Shown: piece by piece, positions 43,838-51,447 of the stretch
Layout: every line of letters begins with the position of its first letter
Numbering within the stretch: position 1 is the first letter of the stretch
DNA from: Deltaproteobacteria bacterium
GTDB taxonomy: Bacteria; Desulfobacterota; Dissulfuribacteria; Dissulfuribacterales; Dissulfuribacteraceae
Reading direction: 5' to 3'
DNA: 57,781 nt
Assembly (NCBI GenBank): GCA_015494155.1
Contig: WGBU01000047.1
Coordinates: 1 to 57,781, forward strand
The notes under the pieces: generated by a model
Told to the model about the DNA's origin: nothing
The model's database searches: none
Seen by the model: only the letters and a program-made list of their open reading frames with translations
Position numbers and translations under genes: made by a program

Positions 43838-45215
43838 CCCCCTGTACCAGGTGGGTGGCACACGAGATTCAGGGATCGTGGGCGCGTACGACCAGGGCAA
43901 CCTTTTCCCTGACTCGTTCCAGACCTTCCCCCCTCTCAATGCACCCCTCTGCAATCCTTTGGGCATCCTCTGCCATGGGTGCTATATTGTGGGTAGTGCC
44001 CACAATGAGGTTGGCCTGCCTCAAGATCCCTTTTGAGTCGATTTCATAGTGGTGGATCAGTGTTCCCCTTGGTGCCTCAAGAGAGCCTATACCCGTATAG
44101 CGTCGGGTATCTCCTGCTTCAGCCACCCACGTACGGCTTGACAGAGCTGGTCCTTCCAAAAGGTCTATCCCTTCCAATATCTTTAGTGCCTCCTCTGCGC
44201 AATAGAGCATCTCTATGAGCCGTGCCCAGTGGTAGTTCATGGGATGCCACGCATGCGTGCCCAACTCGCTCAAAAATTGACCATACTCTCCCTGTGCCAT
44301 CCGGGTGGAAGGGCCTTTTGAGACCAGCAATCTAGAGAGGGCATTCACCCTGTAAATACCCCTTTGGCCATGGCCACTCCCCCAGAGATCTGTCTTCACT
44401 AGCTTTGAATAGGACCAGTCAACTTCCTCCTCCACTAGGTAGTCACCATAGTCCTCCCCTTGGAAAAGGGCCACTTCACCTGTAGGGCCCAAGAGCTTTA
44501 GGTTCCCATGGTATAGCTCGAGCCACCCATCCTCGTCCACTGTCCCGAGGAAGCCCGTCTTTTCGCAGGGGATCTCCCAAAGGGATTCCTTTAGTGAGAT
44601 AAAGAACCTCTCCTTTGAATAGGAAAGGGCCCACTTTGAAAATTCGAGCAGTCTTTTAGTCGCCCTTTTTATAGTACGGAGTGCCTCTTTACCAGGAGGT
44701 GATGCCACCCCGCCGATCACAATGGACACTGGGTGAATTGCCTTTCCACCTAGTATCTCAAGGAGATCAAAACAGGTCTTTTTGGCCTCAAGGGCCCTTT
44801 TGGCCACCTCTGGCTCCATCTTCAGGACCTCACCCAGGCCACTCACCCGTCTCCCCTCATCCATGGAGAGGAAATCTGGAAGGGACATGAGGAAGAAGTG
44901 GAGTATCTTGTCCTGTATGTGTGATATGAGGAAAGCGAGTCGCCTAAGGGCCTCTGCCCGTGGGGGGACATCGATACCCAGGGCCCTTTCAATGGCCTTT
45001 ACTGACGCCAGGTGATGGGACCAGGGACAGAGCCCGCAGATCCGAGTGACAATCCGCGGTACTTCTTCTACGGGTCTTCCCTCCAAGAGCTTTTCAAAGC
45101 CTCTAAAAGACCCTATGAGGAGACGGAGGGACTTAAACCTGCCCTTTCCATCTACCTCTAGCTCTATGTCTGCATGGCCTTCTATGCGGGTTATGGGATG
45201 GATCGTCTTTTTCAT
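43809..45215 (-). CDS. [NiFeSe] hydrogenase large subunit with in-frame UGA (predicted selenocysteine)
   Basis: This group 3c-like (MvhA/VhuA-type) catalytic subunit begins KTIHPITRIEGHADIELE and has the first nickel motif RICGLCPWSHH near residue 60. A conventional reading stops at 43869-43871, giving 448 residues ending VVRAHDP, one residue before the essential C-terminal motif. The stop is UGA. Read as selenocysteine, the frame continues DP-U-ISCATH and then LVQGVRIVSKERP to a UGA at 43809-43811. This restores D-P-U-x-x-C-x-x-H and a 13-residue processing tail, 468 residues in all. selA in the window supports this. The extended end overlaps the convergent methyltransferase gene by 29 bases. 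The ATG overlaps the small-subunit stop (ATGA). Confidence 0.92.
43837..43856 (-). promoter_or_regulatory. SECIS-like stem-loop directing selenocysteine insertion
   Basis: Starting 12 bases after the UGA, the mRNA can form ACCCACCU / AGGGGGU, a 7-bp stem with one bulged A, and a loop GGUAC. The loop GGU lies 21-23 bases after the UGA. In the E. coli fdhF element the corresponding GGU lies at a very similar distance (about 19-21). The fold was drawn by eye. Confidence 0.6.
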
Positions 45216-46108
45216 CTGGTGTATATCCCATGGGCACCAATGAAGCGGTTTAACCCCCCGGGGTCCAACAGGCCCTCAAGGCTTACCCCGTGTGTGGAGA
45301 GTATTGTTGCCATTCCCAGGAGCTGGTTGTGGCACCCAGGGACTGGCCCATAGCAGCCCCGACAAGGGACGTGTGCCTTAAGACAGAGTGGAGGGCCGTC
45401 AGCACCACAGCCAGCGAGCGTCACAGGTCCAAGACAGAGGAACCCCTCCTCCAAAAGACACCTATTGCCAAGTGTCGCAGAGGGTGGATAGGAGCCTGGC
45501 AGAAGTCGCCTTAAAATTTTAGTCTCAAACCTCCCCTGCCTCTCCATGGGACAGTGGTCGCATACACTCTTTCCACCTGTGGGCCTAGGTCCCATATGAC
45601 CCATGGCCTTTAAAAGCCCTTTTAACTCCTTTGGGCTTGGGGGACAGCCTGGGACTAAGAGGTCCACTGTCACTACTTCGTCCAGGGCAAGGACATCTGG
45701 CAGAAACTTCGGGAGCACGCTACCCGATCTCTTGGTGGAGGGATTTATCTCTTTTGCCACCTCACCCAGTCCAAGCCTATTTGCCATGGCAGGGATGCCA
45801 CCGTGGGTGGCACAGGTGCCCAGGGCAATTATACGTTTTGACCTTCTTCGCCCCTCCTCTACCAGTGCCAGTTGACCTTCAGTGGCAACAGCGCCTGTAA
45901 ATAAGAGGTAATCATAGTGGGTATCCTGGCTGCTAAAGGGTAACCTATCCTCTACGAGAAAAAAGGCGTCCATCAAAAGCCCCTGGTAGAGTTGAATGAG
46001 TGATCTTCCAAGGCTCAAGATGGCTGCCTCACAGCCAGCACACCCAGAGAGCCATAAAATGGCAGTGCGGGCCCTTTTCGTCTTATCTTCGCTGATAGGC
46101 GGCCCCAT
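45212..46108 (-). CDS. group 3c-like hydrogenase small subunit (MvhG-like)
   Basis: About 298 residues, without a Tat signal, hence cytoplasmic. Proximal-cluster ligands are WLSGCAGCEAAIL, GTCATHGGIP and PGCPPSPKEL. Further cysteines are CDHCPMER and the MvhG-type region GPVTLAGCGADG...PCRGCYGP. It transfers electrons from the NiFe(Se) site to a partner. Methanogen and sulfate-reducer homologues feed HdrA complexes through MvhD, but no mvhD is adjacent; an hdrA lies at the left window edge. ATG 46108 (GAGG 5 bases before it) is preferred to TTG 46123. It follows the AAA+ gene by about 21 bases. Confidence 0.9.
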   Translation of the reverse strand: MGPPISEDKTKRARTAILWLSGCAGCEAAILSLGRSLIQLYQGLLMDAFFLVEDRLPFSSQDTHYDYLLFTGAVATEGQLALVEEGRRRSKRIIALGTCATHGGIPAMANRLGLGEVAKEINPSTKRSGSVLPKFLPDVLALDEVVTVDLLVPGCPPSPKELKGLLKAMGHMGPRPTGGKSVCDHCPMERQGRFETKILRRLLPGSYPPSATLGNRCLLEEGFLCLGPVTLAGCGADGPPLCLKAHVPCRGCYGPVPGCHNQLLGMATILSTHGVSLEGLLDPGGLNRFIGAHGIYTR

Positions 46109-46129
46109 GGCCCCCTCCTCCAAGAAGTT

Positions 46130-48385
46130 TTACCATACGCCCCTTAGGCCCTCTTCCCTGCGTATCCTATCGAGCCTCCTTTCTAGATCAATGCGCCACT
46201 CTGCATGGATTCTGGCCGCAGGTGGTGTAATGAGTTCTGGAAGTCCATATACAAGCCTATTGGCCGCATGGCTTGCCTCGATCACCGCCTCTATGGAGCG
46301 TGCGCCAAACTTGTACTTTGCGATCAAGAGCCTGAGCAACAGACCAGAGGTCTTTCGGGCAGCCTTTTTCCAGTGACTATTCATCTGGTGGGCAATTATA
46401 AAAGCGCGCTTTAAGAGGAGTCTCCTCAACTCTTCCAACTCTTCATCTGTGGCAGAGTCCCTTAGGAGCCCTTCTGGTATGTCTATCCCCTCTATGTCCA
46501 GTACCACCCTCAATCTGCTCATGAAGTCTGGCACCTTCAACGTCTTCATGAGCTTTACTGCCTCTTTGTCTTCTTGCACTAGCAGCCTCTCCATGGCCTC
46601 CCAGCTCTCTTTGACCCCACCAGCAAACACGAATACACTCCTTCCAATGTATCTTGGAATGCCATGGACATATGTGACTCCATCTTGCATACTCGGGAGG
46701 AAATAACGCAAGTAGCCGAACTCATTTCCATCATATCGGCAATCGAACTCGTCCCAGAAGGCAATGGGCACCCTCCCCTTGGCAACAGAGGCGCGAACTA
46801 GATCGATGGCTGCGTTAATCTCCTCTGGTCCTGAAAATTGTGTGAGGTTGAACTCGAAGAATTCAAAAGGATTCTGGTCAAAGCGCCTTGATATTACACT
46901 GGCTACCTCTTTCACGGCAAAGGACTTGCCAGACCCAGGTGGGCCAAAGACCCCTATACAAAGTGGCCTCTTCACCTCCTCCTTGGAGACATAGTTGTCC
47001 ATGACCCTCTGGAGGGTGATCACAGGGGCGATCTCTACTGGATCAGTTGTCCTGAGATTTCCCACCCTAAAAAGCCTGAGTCCCTCAAAGCCATTTCCAC
47101 GATTCACCTCCTCCTTCAGGTGCTTTAGCACCGTGAGTATCACCCCAATATAGCCCAGCCTAGCCTCAAGGTCCTTTTCAGACACACCATAGGGACAGGA
47201 GGGCTGTGTCTCAAAAAATGACCTCACCGCCGCCTTTCTCGCAGAAGTCCACTCCTGGCTCGATACGGCACTTAGGACGTCGTCAAAATCGCTTCGTATA
47301 TAAGGTAGTTCAAAAAAGGTGGGCTCCACCTTGGTCTCCAAAAAGGAGCAGGGTACCCCCCCTGGATAGGTGGAGGAAAAGTCCATGTTAGGGAATTCCA
47401 GCTCATCCGAGAAGTAGTAGCCATATCTCTCTAGGAGCTTCCAGTTGTTTAGAACGCGCTTTGAGAAGTCAAAAAAGTAGCTCCGCTTGAAGGGGATTTT
47501 GCCAATTGCCAAGGCATCTATGGCCAGCATGGAGACGACAAGCGTATCGTGACAGGGCACAGAGCCATGCCGCTTCATCTTGCTCACTCCAGGCAGGGCA
47601 CCTTCTCTGTGCCTAAAAAGCGCTATTTCTGGCCCAATATAGAGCAGTCCATCTGGAAACATCTCCACTATGATATGGCACTTGAACCTGCCACTCTTTC
47701 TGTCCCAAAGACCCACTTCGTCGCTCTTTAGGGCGCGTATGGTCATGGCCACCACAGATTCCCACACCACTGCACTGTCCATCTCCATCCTGGTGGTCTC
47801 CAGATCGCTCAACCGGCAAAAGAGCAAAAAAGAGCGACCAAAGGCCTGGGCCCACCTCTCCCAGTGTGCAGCGCTTATCCCGAGGGCAAAGACCCAGGAC
47901 TTAGGGCTTAGCCTCTTTAGGGTGGGCGCTATGGCAGGGGGATTACCACTGTCGTCTATGATCACGAAACCGTCAGAGTCCCGCAGTTCCTCTTCCACAC
48001 CCTGGTCTATGACGAATTCCTCTGGTTCCTGTTTCCTACCTCCTGGTGGTAGTATCTGGTGGACCATGAACCAGCCATGATTCTCGTTTTCGGGTATGTG
48101 CTTGATCTTTTTGAAGATCTGGAAGACCTGTCTCTCTTCACCATACGCATGGGTATAGACCCTGGGGGCAAGGCCTGAAGGCGTAAGAAAGGACGATAGC
48201 CATGTAAGACACTGTTCCAGCCTCCCCTCTTCCTTGGTGACCTTTCCTGCCAAGAGTTCTATGAAGTCGCCTGGGTCATATCCATAGGATGGAAGGCTCC
48301 CTTGGGACAGGAGACTCACCTCTTTGATGGGAAGATTGGTAATAGTGGCCTTTGAGCCTATGAGACAAATCTTTTTGTTTACCAT
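46130..48385 (-). CDS. AAA+ ATPase with large unassigned N-terminal region, first gene of the selenohydrogenase cluster
   Basis: This is 751 residues. The AAA+ module starts near residue 475, with Walker A FGPPGSGKS (about 480) and Walker B IAFWDEFDC (about 540). An Asn/Arg sensor region (FVFAGGVKESW) and a helical lid follow. The first 470 residues contain an alpha/beta region (GFVIIDDSGNPPAIAPTLKR, CHIIVEMFPDGLLYIGPE) that I cannot place. No membrane segment is seen. ATG 48385 has AGGGG 5 bases upstream; the frame also offers GTG 48391. It is co-directional with the hydrogenase genes, so it probably shares their transcript. A damaged paralogue fragment lies at 41.4 kb. A chaperone or remodelling role is inference. 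Confidence 0.8.
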   Translation of the reverse strand: MVNKKICLIGSKATITNLPIKEVSLLSQGSLPSYGYDPGDFIELLAGKVTKEEGRLEQCLTWLSSFLTPSGLAPRVYTHAYGEERQVFQIFKKIKHIPENENHGWFMVHQILPPGGRKQEPEEFVIDQGVEEELRDSDGFVIIDDSGNPPAIAPTLKRLSPKSWVFALGISAAHWERWAQAFGRSFLLFCRLSDLETTRMEMDSAVVWESVVAMTIRALKSDEVGLWDRKSGRFKCHIIVEMFPDGLLYIGPEIALFRHREGALPGVSKMKRHGSVPCHDTLVVSMLAIDALAIGKIPFKRSYFFDFSKRVLNNWKLLERYGYYFSDELEFPNMDFSSTYPGGVPCSFLETKVEPTFFELPYIRSDFDDVLSAVSSQEWTSARKAAVRSFFETQPSCPYGVSEKDLEARLGYIGVILTVLKHLKEEVNRGNGFEGLRLFRVGNLRTTDPVEIAPVITLQRVMDNYVSKEEVKRPLCIGVFGPPGSGKSFAVKEVASVISRRFDQNPFEFFEFNLTQFSGPEEINAAIDLVRASVAKGRVPIAFWDEFDCRYDGNEFGYLRYFLPSMQDGVTYVHGIPRYIGRSVFVFAGGVKESWEAMERLLVQEDKEAVKLMKTLKVPDFMSRLRVVLDIEGIDIPEGLLRDSATDEELEELRRLLLKRAFIIAHQMNSHWKKAARKTSGLLLRLLIAKYKFGARSIEAVIEASHAANRLVYGLPELITPPAARIHAEWRIDLERRLDRIRREEGLRGVW

Positions 48386-48415
48386 GCTCACCCCTAGGCA
48401 AAATTTATGCTTTTT

Positions 48416-48444
48416 TTGAATCTTACCGAAAAAAATGATAGCAT
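48416..48444 (+). promoter_or_regulatory. candidate promoter for the TonB-receptor operon
   Basis: TTGAAT (48416-48421), a 17-base A-rich spacer and TAGCAT (48439-48444) give 4 of 6 matches in each box. It lies in the 87-bp divergent gap between the AAA+ gene and the receptor gene, just upstream of ATG 48473. Confidence 0.4.
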
Positions 48445-48472
48445 TTTGGCAATTAGTTACAAGGAAAAAGTC

Positions 48473-50503
48473 ATGTCTAAAGGACTCGTCGCCCTATTAA
48501 TAATTGTTGTGCTGGTATTTTGTGGTGTTGACCAGGCACTTTCCATATCGCATCTCGAACTCTCTCGTCAGGAAAAAGAGATGCTCACACTCTTCTATAA
48601 TATTACCTCCCTAGCAACACGCTCTATGCGCATGGTGGGTAAGACACATGTGGCGACCACTGTCTTGACAAAAAGAGACATTGAACGATCTGGTGCCAGG
48701 ACCATAGAAGACCTCCTAAGATTGGTCCCAGGCATACAGGTGGCCATATCTCCTGTGGGATATCCTCGGTTGTACCTCAGGGGATTGCCAAACCAGGGTG
48801 CAGAAAAGATCAAGATATTCTTAAATGGCCAAGACCTTGCATCTGCCATCTCAGGGGGTGCAGCATTCTTTCTAGACCATTTTCCAGTCGCCTATGTGGA
48901 GAAGATGGAAATCATACGGGGCCCAGGTTCATCCCTCTATGGTTCAGATGCCCTTGCAGGTGTGATTAATATCGTCACATCACCAAAGTCTGTTGACCAC
49001 ACTCAATACGATGCTGGCATCGAGTATGGCTCGTGGGATAGTACCCGGTTCAATTCAAGGGTCCTCCAGCCACTTACAGGTGGATACATTATGGGTTCTG
49101 CCCACTTCTTTCACTCAAATGGTGCAGACGTACACATGTCTCAGGATGCCTTGGGCCATTCTGGCCATACCAATGAACGCCAAGAACGCACTGATCTTTC
49201 CCTGACTGTGAAAAAAGGCCCTTTCACACTTAACGGCTACTATGTAAACTACTGGTCAGGTGGGTATTACAATCCTGGTTTCTACCTCACAGACAAAACC
49301 CGGACAGGATGGGAAGAGTTTCTCGCCAATGTCTCATATAAGGATTCCTTTTTAGAGGGCAAATTCACGGTGAAGGAACGTATCTATTTTAGCAGGCACA
49401 GGCCAAAGTTTGACATATTTTACAGACCAAGGGGCTGGAGGAGCCCTCTTGGTATCACTTATCCCAATGGGATCAGGACAGAACTCTCAGGATATATGGA
49501 CCACTATGGTACAGAGTTTGTGACAAATTTAAGACCCTATGAGAGACATACGTTCACCCTGGGTGTGGAATTGAGACAAACAGAACTCCATGGTGTTTCC
49601 ACAAAGGCCAATTATGACCCCCGCCCGCTCCCAAAGGTAACAGATGTATCCAAGAGATTTAACTGGATCGAACCTGAAGACAGATTTTTCTGGAGTGGAT
49701 TTCTCCAGTATCAGTGGGACCTAAATGACTCGGCTTATATCGTTGGTGGTGTGAGATACGACATGTATGACGATGTGGGCGATGTTATAAGCCCAAACCT
49801 TGGCCTATATTGGGGCTTCAAAAGGCACTTTAGCCTTTCAGTCCACTTTGCCAAAGGATTTCGTGCACCAGCGTTCAGGGAGCTCTACAAGCACACCCCT
49901 GGCCCACCTGTAATTGGTAATCCCGACTTAAAACCAGAAGAGGCAAACAGCCTCGATGCCACCCTGACGTGGTCTCCAGCAAGGGGTCTATCTCTAAGCC
50001 TCACGGGCTTTTACAGCAAAATAGAAGACCTTATTGTTGCGGTAGATAGGGAGTTTCAAAATGTGGGCAACCTCTGGTCGAGCGGCCTTGAAGTATCGGC
50101 CAAAATAGAACTAGATAGTTTCACATGCCAACTGCAACAGACCTATGTCAAAAGCCAGATGGATGGTAAAGACTTTTCAGGGGTGTCCAATTGGATTGGG
50201 ACAGCACTTTTGTCCTATGACATTACAAAACGGGCATGGATCAGCTCCCTCATCTACTTTGTGGGCTCCTCAGATGTCTATTCGCCTATACTGGGACGCA
50301 AGCAGATCGATGACTACACCTCAATAGACCTCGTACTGGGCTTTAAGCATCTCGTTGATCCAAAAAATGGACCAGACCTCTCAATCGCTGTTCGAAACCT
50401 GCTGGACGAGGAGATCACCTTTCCAGAGGTAACAGGAGTAGTTCCAGAGGGTCTCAAACGGCCGGGTATCTCCTTTGATGCAAGGCTATCGTTTTCTTTC
50501 TAG
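48473..50503 (+). CDS. TonB-dependent outer-membrane receptor
   Basis: About 676 residues. A signal peptide (GLVALLIIVVLVFCGVDQALS) is followed by a plug domain (TKRDIERSGARTIEDLLRLV, FLNGQDLASAI, MEIIRGPGSSLYGSDALAG) and a 22-strand-type barrel. Conserved late motifs are AKGFRAPAFRELYKH and NPDLKPEEANSLDATLTW, and it ends ARLSFSF. The open frame begins at 48407, but ATG 48473 is preceded by AAGGAAA and starts the signal peptide directly. It resembles the vitamin B12/siderophore class. The next two genes (a binding protein and a hybrid kinase) suggest a ligand-sensing uptake locus; the ligand is unknown. Confidence 0.92.
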   Translation: MSKGLVALLIIVVLVFCGVDQALSISHLELSRQEKEMLTLFYNITSLATRSMRMVGKTHVATTVLTKRDIERSGARTIEDLLRLVPGIQVAISPVGYPRLYLRGLPNQGAEKIKIFLNGQDLASAISGGAAFFLDHFPVAYVEKMEIIRGPGSSLYGSDALAGVINIVTSPKSVDHTQYDAGIEYGSWDSTRFNSRVLQPLTGGYIMGSAHFFHSNGADVHMSQDALGHSGHTNERQERTDLSLTVKKGPFTLNGYYVNYWSGGYYNPGFYLTDKTRTGWEEFLANVSYKDSFLEGKFTVKERIYFSRHRPKFDIFYRPRGWRSPLGITYPNGIRTELSGYMDHYGTEFVTNLRPYERHTFTLGVELRQTELHGVSTKANYDPRPLPKVTDVSKRFNWIEPEDRFFWSGFLQYQWDLNDSAYIVGGVRYDMYDDVGDVISPNLGLYWGFKRHFSLSVHFAKGFRAPAFRELYKHTPGPPVIGNPDLKPEEANSLDATLTWSPARGLSLSLTGFYSKIEDLIVAVDREFQNVGNLWSSGLEVSAKIELDSFTCQLQQTYVKSQMDGKDFSGVSNWIGTALLSYDITKRAWISSLIYFVGSSDVYSPILGRKQIDDYTSIDLVLGFKHLVDPKNGPDLSIAVRNLLDEEITFPEVTGVVPEGLKRPGISFDARLSFSF

Positions 50504-50513
50504 TGTGGTGGAG

Positions 50514-51437
50514 ATGAGGGGGCTCATTGTAGTAATTTTATTTTCCTGCACTCTATTTTTCAGTACCAGGGTCTATTCCGGTGAACCTGTCTCGCAGGTG
50601 CTAATTGCCTATAGGGATGACATCACCATCCACAAGATCCTCTTAAATGGACTCATGGCATCATTGAAAGATGACTACTTCACTGAAAAAAAGGTGAAGA
50701 CCATAGGCCTTACAGGCGACAAGAACACCTGGCCGCTGATCGGTGAGAAGAAGGCAGACCTTGCAGTTGCCCTCGGAGACAGTGCCTTAAAATTTGTATT
50801 GGAACAGGCGGAGACTAGGCGTGGCATTTACCTCCTCATATCCAATCCAGAGATAAAGGAAAGTGCAGATAGAAAAGGGATATGGACTGGAACCACCCTC
50901 TGGGTGCCCTTGGGCATTCAGCTATCGGTGATAAAGGAGATGTACCCGAATCTAAAACGCATTGGGATTGTGGTGGGCAAAGAGACTCTTCCCAGGCTGA
51001 AAAGAGAAATAAACCAGGTGAAATCAGACCGTACCTTGCCCCTCACCATAGTGACCATCGACAGACCTCGAGAGCTATTAAAAGAGATATCGACACTCTT
51101 TCCAAAGATCGATGCATTCCTATTCTATCCTGACCCTATCATCTTTAACAGCGCCACCATAGGTGAGATATTGAGACTTCAAAAGGAGTTTTTGGTGCCT
51201 GTAGTAGCTCCAGCCCCAGCTATTGCACAGATGGGGGCATGTATTGCCGTATACTATGACTTAAACGAACTCCTAAGGGAGATCGTCCATCACATTACCC
51301 ATGCGCCTTTTGAAGACTTTGACAAGGAGTGCTGTGTAAAGGTGAGCATCAACGTCGATACAACGAAGATGTTGAATGCAGACTGGCTCCTCACTCCGGC
51401 AAAGGGAAAGGAAAAGATTTCTTTTATAAAGAACTAG
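50514..51437 (+). CDS. periplasmic ABC-type substrate-binding protein (ABC_sub_bind-like)
   Basis: 307 residues from ATG 50514, starting with a signal peptide (RGLIVVILFSCTLFFSTRVYS). The fold matches the family of periplasmic binding proteins with sequences such as ADLAVALGDSALKFVLEQ, LKRIGIVVGKETLPRLKR and IDAFLFYPDPIIFNS. No permease or ATPase gene follows; instead a membrane kinase does, so it may present ligand to the kinase rather than to a transporter (inference). The frame can start upstream at 50475, overlapping the receptor end; ATG 50514 puts the signal peptide at the N-terminus. Confidence 0.82.
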   Translation: MRGLIVVILFSCTLFFSTRVYSGEPVSQVLIAYRDDITIHKILLNGLMASLKDDYFTEKKVKTIGLTGDKNTWPLIGEKKADLAVALGDSALKFVLEQAETRRGIYLLISNPEIKESADRKGIWTGTTLWVPLGIQLSVIKEMYPNLKRIGIVVGKETLPRLKREINQVKSDRTLPLTIVTIDRPRELLKEISTLFPKIDAFLFYPDPIIFNSATIGEILRLQKEFLVPVVAPAPAIAQMGACIAVYYDLNELLREIVHHITHAPFEDFDKECCVKVSINVDTTKMLNADWLLTPAKGKEKISFIKN

Positions 51438-51447
51438 GGGTCGATTG

